This document shows, one piece after another, positions 6,233 to 12,660 of a stretch of 12,660 nucleotides of DNA. Position 1 is the stretch's first letter; every line of letters begins with the position of its first letter. Made by a program: the position numbers and the translations under genes. Origin of the DNA: CAZGYE01 sp964530165 (GTDB lineage: Bacteria; Planctomycetota; Planctomycetia; Planctomycetales; Planctomycetaceae); contig CAZGYE010000171.1 in NCBI GenBank assembly GCA_964530165.1, positions 1-12,660 on the forward strand, written 5' to 3'. The notes beneath the pieces were generated by a model. The model was not told the DNA's origin, searched no databases, and saw nothing but the letters and a program-made list of their open reading frames with translations.

Positions 6233-6554
6233 AGCGATCGGAAGCCCTCAGCAATCAGCGATCAGCCCTCAGCTCTCAGCGATCAGCTCTCAGCAATCAG
6301 TACAGAGCAAGCAACGGGCGACAGCCACTGCCGCTCCGTGTGGCAGGCATTCACTCTTGGGTCGTCCAAATGAAAAACGCGATGTGGAAAGTGGATGAGA
6401 CGGGAGCGTGCCGGTTCTCCGATAGGGATGAACCAAACTGTTGTGACAAACGGCACAGACCGGCGAAGCGTCCGGCTGAGTGCTGACCGCTGACCGCTGA
6501 TCGGTGGGGCCGTCAGGCTGTCAGTAGTCAATACCAAAACGCATGGCAGAGTCC
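6233..6554. other. Intergenic spacer (322 bp) between convergent genes
   Basis: Both flanking genes end here (sulfatase on plus, DUF4091 protein on minus), so it should hold termination signals for both. Most of it is the heptamer element 6243-6505. Reading frames inside it translate the arrays into low-complexity peptides and have no ribosome binding site, so I call no gene. No simple hairpin-plus-T-run terminator is visible; the foldable element may serve instead. Confidence 0.6.
6243..6505. repeat. Heptamer array, 179-bp core and inverted heptamer array (AGCNNTC type)
   Basis: Left arm 6243-6298: eight units in perfect 7-bp register (AGCCCTC, AGCAATC, AGCGATC, AGCCCTC, AGCTCTC, AGCGATC, AGCTCTC, AGCAATC). 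Right arm 6478-6505: GAGTGCT, GACCGCT, GACCGCT and GATCGGT, the reverse complement type. The region between has no array character and no convincing gene. The array begins 10 bp after the sulfatase stop. Its architecture matches the octamer element at 4035-4219, with a different sequence and period. Confidence 0.8.
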
Positions 6555-9452
6555 TCATTTCCCCAGCGACACGAGTCGCTCGATGTGCTGGGCCGCCTGA
6601 CGGCGGAAACGCCGATAGTCGGCTCCGTCATATTTTTCTGAGAGGACGATCAGAATGGGGCTTTCCTTTTCGATCGTTTCGAGCTGTGCCGGCTTGGGCG
6701 TGAGCGCAGAATGCAGCTCGTCGAGCCATTTCTGGGCCGACTTTGCCTCGCGACTTCCCGCATGTTCGGCGATGAGGTCCTCGAGCGTGCACAGGTAGCG
6801 CATGTCGTCGACGCCCTCGCGGTAGGCTTCCCAGTGGCGGGTGGGGATCAGGCGGTTCGAATCAGCCGGATCGGGCACCGCATAGGCGAAATCGTGCCCG
6901 TGCAGCCGAGAGCCGTCGGTGTCGTCCAGCGGGTTGCCCTGGTACGAATAGTACATCCACGGTACGTGGACCCGCAGCGGGCTGATCCACATGTAAAAGC
7001 CATTGACCAGCCGCGTCCACTCCGCCGTGAAGAACGAGCCGCGGATGTTGTAATAGGTCCATGCCTCGTCGCCGGAGCGCTCGAGGTCCCGGCGAAGCTC
7101 CTCGAAAGAATGGCCCGCTTTGATCCACTCGTCCATGGCATGTCCGTTGTAGCAGCGCACGTCGACGAACGGATCACACTGTCGCATCGCTTCCTCGACC
7201 CCCGCGCGAGGCGTGTTGTGCAAGGTGATGAACACGCGCAGCGAAGGAACTTGCCGCACGGCCTCGGTGAAGCGGATATACCGCTCCAGCCGCTCGCGGC
7301 CGAAAACTTCGTCCATATGCGTCGGCAGCAGCTCAAACTGCGGATACTTTTTAGACAATTCGGCGAGTTCTTCCATGGCCAGTTTGACCGTGCTCAAGAA
7401 TCGTTCGCGAGCTTGTTTGTCGGCGTGGTCGACGACCGGATCATACTTGAGGAGTCGTGCGACGTGTTCGCAGCCGGTGCTGATCGGCAATGGGCCGTGA
7501 AAACCATGCTTGCCCAACAGTTCCACGCCGTGTACGAGGCGGTCGAACGACGGTCTGATCCGGCCACCGGCCAATTCGTACTGCACGCCCAATGACGACT
7601 TCAGCGTTGTGCCTCCATGGGCGCGGATGTCGGCCAATTCGATCTCGGCGCGGGGCCACTCCGCCTCGTCGGCAGGAAACCGGTAGTAAATGCCGTACGC
7701 TTTGCGCGTCAGAGGCCGGAACCGAAACGGCAGAACTTCGAACTCGACGGGCAGTTCGACCGCCGGCCTCTCGGCAGGGGCAATGCGCACGTGCCCCGTG
7801 TATTTGCCCGGCGTTGCTTTTTCCGGCACATGTACGATCACGTGGTATTCCCGCATCGTGCCGGCGGGAACGTCCACGGGCTGGTTCGGCAGGAGGAAGC
7901 GGGAGACGACCGTCGATTGCTCCGGCGGACGCGTGTACAAATTCCGCATCAGCCCGCGCAGAACGATTCGCACGTCAATCTGATTGCCCGGCAGTGTCGC
8001 TTCGCCGCAGCGCAGGTCGCTCACCTTGACGGAGACGTTCGTGAGGTCATCGACTGCGTAGAGGACGAAATTGAGCGGCTCGTACTCCCCGGGTGTGCCG
8101 AAGCTTGAGAGCGTTTGACCGATTCGCTCCGGCGCCGGCGGCTGGTTGGGATCGAGGTCGTCTTCCCAGTATTTGCCGGCCGTAAAGAAATCCGCCTTCA
8201 CTTTTGGTTGGAACGTGTACGCGTCGGCGGTCAGTTGTCGACGATACATGTCCAATTCCGCCGGCTTCAGTGGCCGTGGCGACGATACAACAACTTCTGC
8301 ACCCCGGCGCGCCAACACCGCGTTGGCCCAAACACAATAGGTCGTCGGGTGAACCTTCCCCTCCGCGCGGGTGGCCAGAGTGAGTTCTTTCACACCGGCG
8401 ACCGACACGCGAATGGGAAGCGCTGCCTGCTCGGCGGAGCGTGGCCCGGAATCAAACAGCTTCTTTTTGTCGCCCCACACTTCGAAGGCGCAGGAATCGC
8501 CGACTGGAGAGAAAGCGTCCATTCCCACTTCGGCCCGAAACGTCTCATAGTCGCCGCCCAAAGCGAACGTGAATTTGGCCCCCGGTCGGCAAGTGGATCC
8601 GCGTCGGTACCGCGACCCGCCCAAGACAAACGGAACGTGCACGTTCCCCAGCAGCTTGCGAGCGCCGGCCGAGAAAGCGCCGGCGGGTTTGCAGGTCAGT
8701 TCTTCCAGATGACGGTAAGGCTGCGGGCCGAGCGCGAGCTGCATCGAATGCCGCGCATCTTCAACGGTGAACATTCGGCGTGAAAGGCGCAGCGCATCGA
8801 GCACGGCCTCCGCGCCCAGGATGTTGAGCGTCTCGGGAGCTTCCGTCGGCATGCGGGCGTCGGTGACTCGCCGGCCGCCTTCCTGACCGTCGACGTACAC
8901 ATGCAGTTGGCCGTTACCCCAGGCGCAGGCGACGTAGTGCCACTGCTCCGGCTTCCAGGAATCGATCTTCGCGTCGGCGCGCCGCCAACACCAGGCTTCG
9001 CCTTCGCCGCTGGAGAGTGCGACGCCCAGCCCGCCCCGGCCGATCGTGTTGATGTTGATGTAACCTTGTTTGCCGAACCGGCAGGTGAACACGGAGTGCT
9101 TCTTCGTGTCGTTGCCGGGCCAGTGCGGCTTGATCCAGAACTCGATCGTCCCCGCGGCCGGGTTGAAGTTTCCGTCGTTTCCTACAAAAGCGATACGATC
9201 GTCGGAGCCCATGTCGACGCCGGCGCCAAACCGACCGTCGACCAAACGAGCCGTCGACTCGGCTGCCGGAACGCCGTGTGAGAAATCGGCGTTGACCGAT
9301 CTGTCGAACTGGATCAGCAGCAAGGTGTTTTGATCGGCGACAGGTTGGGCCTCCGCTAACGACGGCAGAAACAGCACGAGAATCGCCCATCCGTGACCGC
9401 TCCAGAATGTCACAAGCCGCGCCGGACGCTTTCCACCAAGCCATCTCGTCAT
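6555..9452 (-). CDS. Exported LamG + NPCBM + DUF4091/GH123-like protein
   Basis: Role: probably a secreted or periplasmic glycoside hydrolase-like protein; GH123 relatives act on beta-GalNAc, but the substrate here is unknown. Seen: 965 residues from ATG 9452. Signal peptide 1-35 with core WAILVLFLPSLAEA, cut before Gln36. A LamG/concanavalin-like domain lies at about 37-224 (TIEFWIKP, then WHYVACAW and VYVDG). An NPCBM-like sugar-binding domain lies at about 266-384 (FRAEVGMDAF, FEVWGDKKKLFDSG, GVKELTLAT). A beta-sandwich and TIM-barrel-like part follow, with an Asp714-Glu715 pair (HMDEVFG) at the position of the GH123 catalytic pair, and WEAYREGVDDMRYL at 874-887, a DUF4091 hallmark. Start: ATG 9452 follows GAGGAG with an 8-nt gap; the longer reading from 9500 ignores it. 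Divergent from the GH106-like gene. Family placement is from recognition; catalysis is inferred. Confidence 0.85.
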   Translation of the reverse strand: MTRWLGGKRPARLVTFWSGHGWAILVLFLPSLAEAQPVADQNTLLLIQFDRSVNADFSHGVPAAESTARLVDGRFGAGVDMGSDDRIAFVGNDGNFNPAAGTIEFWIKPHWPGNDTKKHSVFTCRFGKQGYININTIGRGGLGVALSSGEGEAWCWRRADAKIDSWKPEQWHYVACAWGNGQLHVYVDGQEGGRRVTDARMPTEAPETLNILGAEAVLDALRLSRRMFTVEDARHSMQLALGPQPYRHLEELTCKPAGAFSAGARKLLGNVHVPFVLGGSRYRRGSTCRPGAKFTFALGGDYETFRAEVGMDAFSPVGDSCAFEVWGDKKKLFDSGPRSAEQAALPIRVSVAGVKELTLATRAEGKVHPTTYCVWANAVLARRGAEVVVSSPRPLKPAELDMYRRQLTADAYTFQPKVKADFFTAGKYWEDDLDPNQPPAPERIGQTLSSFGTPGEYEPLNFVLYAVDDLTNVSVKVSDLRCGEATLPGNQIDVRIVLRGLMRNLYTRPPEQSTVVSRFLLPNQPVDVPAGTMREYHVIVHVPEKATPGKYTGHVRIAPAERPAVELPVEFEVLPFRFRPLTRKAYGIYYRFPADEAEWPRAEIELADIRAHGGTTLKSSLGVQYELAGGRIRPSFDRLVHGVELLGKHGFHGPLPISTGCEHVARLLKYDPVVDHADKQARERFLSTVKLAMEELAELSKKYPQFELLPTHMDEVFGRERLERYIRFTEAVRQVPSLRVFITLHNTPRAGVEEAMRQCDPFVDVRCYNGHAMDEWIKAGHSFEELRRDLERSGDEAWTYYNIRGSFFTAEWTRLVNGFYMWISPLRVHVPWMYYSYQGNPLDDTDGSRLHGHDFAYAVPDPADSNRLIPTRHWEAYREGVDDMRYLCTLEDLIAEHAGSREAKSAQKWLDELHSALTPKPAQLETIEKESPILIVLSEKYDGADYRRFRRQAAQHIERLVSLGK

Positions 9453-9460
9453 CTGTTCGT

Positions 9461-9466
9461 CTCCTC
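9461..9466 (-). promoter_or_regulatory. Ribosome binding site deciding the DUF4091 protein start
   Basis: The minus strand reads GAGGAG, 8 nt before ATG at 9452. It fixes the start 16 codons inside the longest open frame and places the signal peptide at the N-terminus. Confidence 0.75.
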
Positions 9467-9535
9467 TGGAGTGAAGCTCGCGTTGTCCGAGCACTCGCAA
9501 CGCCGGCAGAAAATCATTTGCGCGGTCGTTCGCTG

Positions 9536-9565
9536 ATTCTAGCCCGCCCCATCACGACAGAGCAA
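9536..9565 (-). promoter_or_regulatory. Candidate sigma-70-like promoter for the DUF4091 protein
   Basis: On the minus strand TTGCTC (9565-9560) and TAGAAT (9541-9536) are 18 bases apart, upstream of the gene starting at 9452. The -10 matches the consensus at 5 of 6 bases, the -35 at 4 of 6. A chance match is possible. Confidence 0.3.
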
Positions 9566-9591
9566 ATCAAAGGCACTGGTTTCCACGGCGA

Positions 9592-9620
9592 TTGATTCAC
9601 GCGAACACTGCAGATACCAT
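9592..9620 (+). promoter_or_regulatory. Candidate sigma-70-like promoter for the GH106-like gene
   Basis: TTGATT at 9592-9597 and TACCAT at 9615-9620 are 17 bases apart, each matching the consensus at 4 of 6. A transcript from here would begin near 9627, leaving almost no leader for the TTG at 9633 and so favouring ATG 9684 as the start. Weak evidence. Confidence 0.25.
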
Positions 9621-9683
9621 CGACTCTCGAATTTGATCCCGCCGTCGAAGTTCCGGAAACATGCTCCCGACGCAAACGAAACG

Positions 9684-12533
9684 ATGGAAACAGTCAACGC
9701 TCATTCGACGAGGACCGCGAACGCCGGCAGGCGAAGCGGGATTCTCTTCTTGGTTGCCCTGGCATCCTTCTCGGTTCTTGCACAGAACCTTCCAGCCGCA
9801 AACCCCCTCCGCTTTCCGTCGGAAGCCGATTGGCCGAACGTGACAAAACAAGCACGGCCGTGGACCTACTGGTGGTGGTTGGGAAGTGCTGTGAACAAGA
9901 CGGAGTTGACCCGCCATTTCGACGTGTATCGCCAGGCTGGAATGGGTGGCGTACATATTGTGCCCATCTACGGCGCGAAGGGATATGAGGAGCAATACAT
10001 CGACTACCTCAGTCCCCCATGGATGGAAATGCTCGCGCACTGTGTCGCCGAGGCCAAACGCGTCGGTATGGGAGTCGACATGACGACCGGCACCGGTTGG
10101 CCGTTCGGCGGTCCGCACGTCACCGCCAAGGATGCGAACGCATACGTCGTCCTGCAGAACTTCACCCTCGTCGGTGGCAAACGCCTTAACGAGGAGTTCC
10201 GCAAAGACACGCTGCAAGCGCTCATGGCCTATTCGAGCGACGGCCGGGTCGTTCGTCTCACGGACAAAGTCACTGCCGACGGTCAGTTGAACTGGACCGC
10301 TCCGCCGGGCACGTGGACGCTTTATGCGATTTCGCAGTCGGCCAAGGAGGGGCGGAAGGTCAAGCGCGCGGCTCCGGGCGGAGCCGGATACTGCGTCAAC
10401 CCATTTTCTCGCCGGTCCCTGAAAAACTATCTGGCACCCTTCGACAAGGCGCTGACCGGTTATCGGGGCGGCCCGCCGCGGGCCTTCTATCACGATTCTT
10501 ATGAGTATCGCGGAAACTGGGCCGACGATTTGTTTTCTGAATTCAAAGCACGCCGGGGCTACGAGCTGCAGGCTCACCTGCCGGCTTTGTTCGGCGGGGG
10601 ACCTGCGGATACGGCCACGCGGGTGCGCTGTGACTACCGCGAGACGGTCGCCGACATGATGCTCGAAAACTTCATCATGCCTTGGGTGAAGTGGGCGCAC
10701 GCGAAAGGGGCCGTCACCCGCAACCAGGCTCACGGCTCACCGGGCAACATTCTCGATCTCTACGCCGCCGCCGACATTCCCGAAACCGAAGCGTACGGCA
10801 CCGGCTGGATCCAGCTCAGCGGGTTGGACCTGCCGCCGGGTCTCCCGGAGACCTACGGCGGAGCGCCCGATCTTTTGGCTAACAAGATGGCCTCGTCGGC
10901 CGCCCATGTCTCGGGCAGGCGGCTGGTCGGCTGCGAATCGTGCACCTGGCTGAGTGAGCGATTCCAGGCGACGCTGGCGCAAGTCAAGGCGCAGGTGGAC
11001 CTGTTGTTTACGCTCGGTGTGAATCACGTGATCTATCACGGGATGGCTTACTCGCCACGAGAGGCCGGCTGGCCCGGGTGGCTGTACTACGCCTCCACGA
11101 ACTTCGCCCCCTCCAACAGTTTCTGGCGGAACCTGCCCGAGCTGAACGCGTACATTGCCCGCTGCCAATCGTTTCTGCAAGCGGGCCGGGCGGACAACGA
11201 CGTGCTGGTCTATCTGCCCATCTACGATCTCTGGTCGCAGGAACGGGGAAGCACGCACATGCTCCAGCACATGCAGGTCCACAACTCTGGGGTGTGGCTG
11301 CAGCAGAACCTCGCTGCGTTCAACCTGGCCTCACAGGTGATGTGGGATCGCGGATACGGGCTCGATTTCGTTTCCGACCGGCAGTTGGACGAAAAGGTTT
11401 CGGTCGCCGGCAACGTGCTGAAGGCGTCCGGCAGTGCGTATCGTGCGCTGGTGGTGGCCGGCTGCACGTTGATGCCGCCCGAGACCCTGGCACGAATTGC
11501 CCAATTGGCTCGCGACGGCGCCACAGTCATCGTTGTGGGCGGTCTTCCGCAGGACGTGCCGGGCCTGAGCGATCTCCAGCGGCGACGCAAACGATTCCGG
11601 CAAACGCTGGCCGCCATCGGAGAGGGGGGAAAGCTGGGAAAAGGCCGTCTATTGATCGGCGACGATCTGCAAACGCTACTTCAGCAGGCCGATGTCCGAC
11701 GCGAAGTGGTTGTCGATGAGGGCATCGAGTTCATTCGCCGGGCGACAGACACGGGGTGGACCTATTTCTTCGCCAATCCCGGCAAGAAACGGCTCGACGG
11801 TTGGGTCCCGCTGGCCGTTCCCGCCCGGTCTGCCGTGATCTTCGACCCGCTGCGGCAACGGCGTGGACTGGCCTCGCTGCGACATGGCAAAGCCCCAGCA
11901 ATGGCCGAAGTCTATCTGCAGCTCGATCCGGGCGAATCGTTGGTGCTCCGCGCGCTGACGAACAAGTTGGACGCGCCAAGCTGGACCTATCTGCAACCGT
12001 TCGGCGAGCCGCGGAGCATCACCGGCACGTGGAAGGTGACCTTCGTGGAAGGCGGTCCCCAGCTTCCGGGGAAGTTCCAGACCCAGAAGTTGGCATCGTG
12101 GACCGAACTGGGCGATTCGAGCGCGAAAACGTTTTCGGGGACCGCCCGCTACCGCATCACCTTCACGGAACCCACCGACCAAGCGGACGAATGGCTGCTT
12201 GACCTGGGAACCGTGCGCGACAGCGCCCGGGTGACGCTCAACGGCAAGCCGCTCGGCACCCTCTTTGCCCGGCCGTTCCGCGTCCGGTTGGGTGCGGCCC
12301 TGCGAGATGGTGCGAATCAGCTCGAGGTGGAGGTCACCAACTCGATGGCCAACCGCATGATCGGCTTGGATCGCAGCGGCAAGTTATGGCACGAGTATCA
12401 CAACTCGTTCCCGTTCATGACCCGCCGTCCGCCGCGCCAGTGGCAATCTCTGCCCTCCGGACTGCTGGGCCCAGTGCAACTGGCACCGGTGCGACTGATA
12501 CCCATGCAAGCCACGACGGGTGGCGGGGCCTGA
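9684..12533 (+). CDS. GH106-type alpha-L-rhamnosidase-like exported protein
   Basis: Role: GH106 enzymes release terminal alpha-L-rhamnose from plant or algal polysaccharides; the exact substrate is unknown. Seen: 949 residues. Signal peptide 1 to about 33 with core GILFLVALASFSVLA. The catalytic barrel opens with RPWTYWWWLGSAV, as in the family, then AGMGGVHIVPIYG and GMGVDMTTGTGWPFGG. Further family blocks are FYHDSYEYRGNWADDLFSEF (Asp271, Glu274), DIPETEAYG (Glu367/Glu369) and GCESCTW (Glu418); these acidic residues are the candidate catalytic or calcium-binding ones. The C-terminal 180 residues form a galactose-binding-like beta-sandwich (WLLDLGTVRDSARVTLNGKPLG). Start: ATG 9684 gives a compact signal peptide; the longer frame begins at TTG 9633 with no ribosome site. 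The last five codons and the stop lie inside a long inverted repeat. Divergent from the DUF4091 gene. Confidence 0.88.
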   Translation: METVNAHSTRTANAGRRSGILFLVALASFSVLAQNLPAANPLRFPSEADWPNVTKQARPWTYWWWLGSAVNKTELTRHFDVYRQAGMGGVHIVPIYGAKGYEEQYIDYLSPPWMEMLAHCVAEAKRVGMGVDMTTGTGWPFGGPHVTAKDANAYVVLQNFTLVGGKRLNEEFRKDTLQALMAYSSDGRVVRLTDKVTADGQLNWTAPPGTWTLYAISQSAKEGRKVKRAAPGGAGYCVNPFSRRSLKNYLAPFDKALTGYRGGPPRAFYHDSYEYRGNWADDLFSEFKARRGYELQAHLPALFGGGPADTATRVRCDYRETVADMMLENFIMPWVKWAHAKGAVTRNQAHGSPGNILDLYAAADIPETEAYGTGWIQLSGLDLPPGLPETYGGAPDLLANKMASSAAHVSGRRLVGCESCTWLSERFQATLAQVKAQVDLLFTLGVNHVIYHGMAYSPREAGWPGWLYYASTNFAPSNSFWRNLPELNAYIARCQSFLQAGRADNDVLVYLPIYDLWSQERGSTHMLQHMQVHNSGVWLQQNLAAFNLASQVMWDRGYGLDFVSDRQLDEKVSVAGNVLKASGSAYRALVVAGCTLMPPETLARIAQLARDGATVIVVGGLPQDVPGLSDLQRRRKRFRQTLAAIGEGGKLGKGRLLIGDDLQTLLQQADVRREVVVDEGIEFIRRATDTGWTYFFANPGKKRLDGWVPLAVPARSAVIFDPLRQRRGLASLRHGKAPAMAEVYLQLDPGESLVLRALTNKLDAPSWTYLQPFGEPRSITGTWKVTFVEGGPQLPGKFQTQKLASWTELGDSSAKTFSGTARYRITFTEPTDQADEWLLDLGTVRDSARVTLNGKPLGTLFARPFRVRLGAALRDGANQLEVEVTNSMANRMIGLDRSGKLWHEYHNSFPFMTRRPPRQWQSLPSGLLGPVQLAPVRLIPMQATTGGGA

Positions 12534-12655
12534 GCGACCAGCGGGAGCGTGGCCCCGTGCTTGCATGCTGGCAGGAAGCGTTGATCTGGGCAACGGGTCC
12601 ACAGCGTGCATGCTCCGGGGCCACGTTCGCTTCGCTCTCTTAGGCCCCGCCACCC
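12518..12655. repeat. Long inverted repeat over the GH106 gene end, possible terminator
   Basis: Outer arm: 14 bases at 12518-12531 (GGGTGGCGGGGCCT) are exactly complementary to 12642-12655. Inner arm: CGTGGCCCCG at 12548-12557 matches CGGGGCCACG at 12616-12625. Innermost, TGCATGC at 12562-12568 faces GTGCATGCT at 12607-12614. The arms line up over about 55 bp with mismatches, round a loop of some 30-40 nt. The stop codon 12531-12533 falls at the edge of the outer arm. No T-run follows within the window, so it may be a repeated palindromic element, not a classic terminator. Confidence 0.7.
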
Positions 12656-12660
12656 CGCCG

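Noticed and set aside
6229..6486. An 85-residue plus-strand open frame after the sulfatase
   Set aside because: Its first third is the translated heptamer array (SALSNQ-type repeat). It has no ribosome site and a GTG start overlapping the sulfatase stop.
6711..7595. A 294-residue plus-strand open frame
   Set aside because: It is antisense to the DUF4091 protein; the minus frame holds the domain hallmarks.
9597..10733. A 378-residue minus-strand open frame
   Set aside because: It is antisense to the GH106-like gene and has no signal, domain or ribosome site.

Overview
The window looks like chromosomal DNA from a member of the Planctomycetota, most likely the Pirellulales or an uncultured relative. 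This rests on GC-rich sequence, few strong ribosome binding sites, a recO gene followed directly by genes for outer-membrane assembly lipoproteins, an arylsulfatase-type enzyme, and two very large exported glycosidase-like proteins. The assignment is by family recognition, not by a search.

Layout. Positions 1-1220 (minus) hold the N-terminal 406 codons of an exported protein with four degenerate repeats; it starts at TTG behind a near-perfect Shine-Dalgarno and runs off the left edge. A 315-bp divergent spacer separates it from a 101-residue secreted Tyr-rich protein (1536-1841). Then comes a plus-strand cluster: recO (1939-2688), a BamD/YfiO-like TPR lipoprotein (2714-4021), an LptE-like lipoprotein (4101-4697) and a sulfatase (4703-6232). 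After a 322-bp spacer, two large exported proteins are transcribed divergently: a LamG + NPCBM + DUF4091/GH123-like protein (6555-9452, minus) and a GH106-type alpha-L-rhamnosidase-like protein (9684-12533, plus). The right end is a long inverted repeat that begins inside the last codons of the GH106 gene.

How the genes fit together. The BamD-like and LptE-like proteins suggest an outer membrane with beta-barrel and possibly LPS assembly. RecO is a housekeeping repair protein sharing their operon. The sulfatase, rhamnosidase-like enzyme and LamG/NPCBM/DUF4091 protein together suggest use of complex, possibly sulfated, polysaccharides, as is typical of the phylum. The sulfatase is tied by position to lptE, not to the glycosidases.

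The most unusual signal is between the genes. Four spacers carry short tandem arrays with a 7- or 8-bp period, each with a different consensus (GAGAGTN-like, ATTGAYN, CNCAAAGG, AGCNNTC). In two clear cases and two weaker ones, an array is followed by its reverse-complement counterpart, giving array-core-inverted array elements able to fold. The octamer element overlaps the start of lptE: both candidate start codons lie in its loop, and its right arm encodes the hydrophobic core of the lipoprotein signal peptide as an eight-residue repeat. No rRNA, tRNA, CRISPR or transposase gene was seen.
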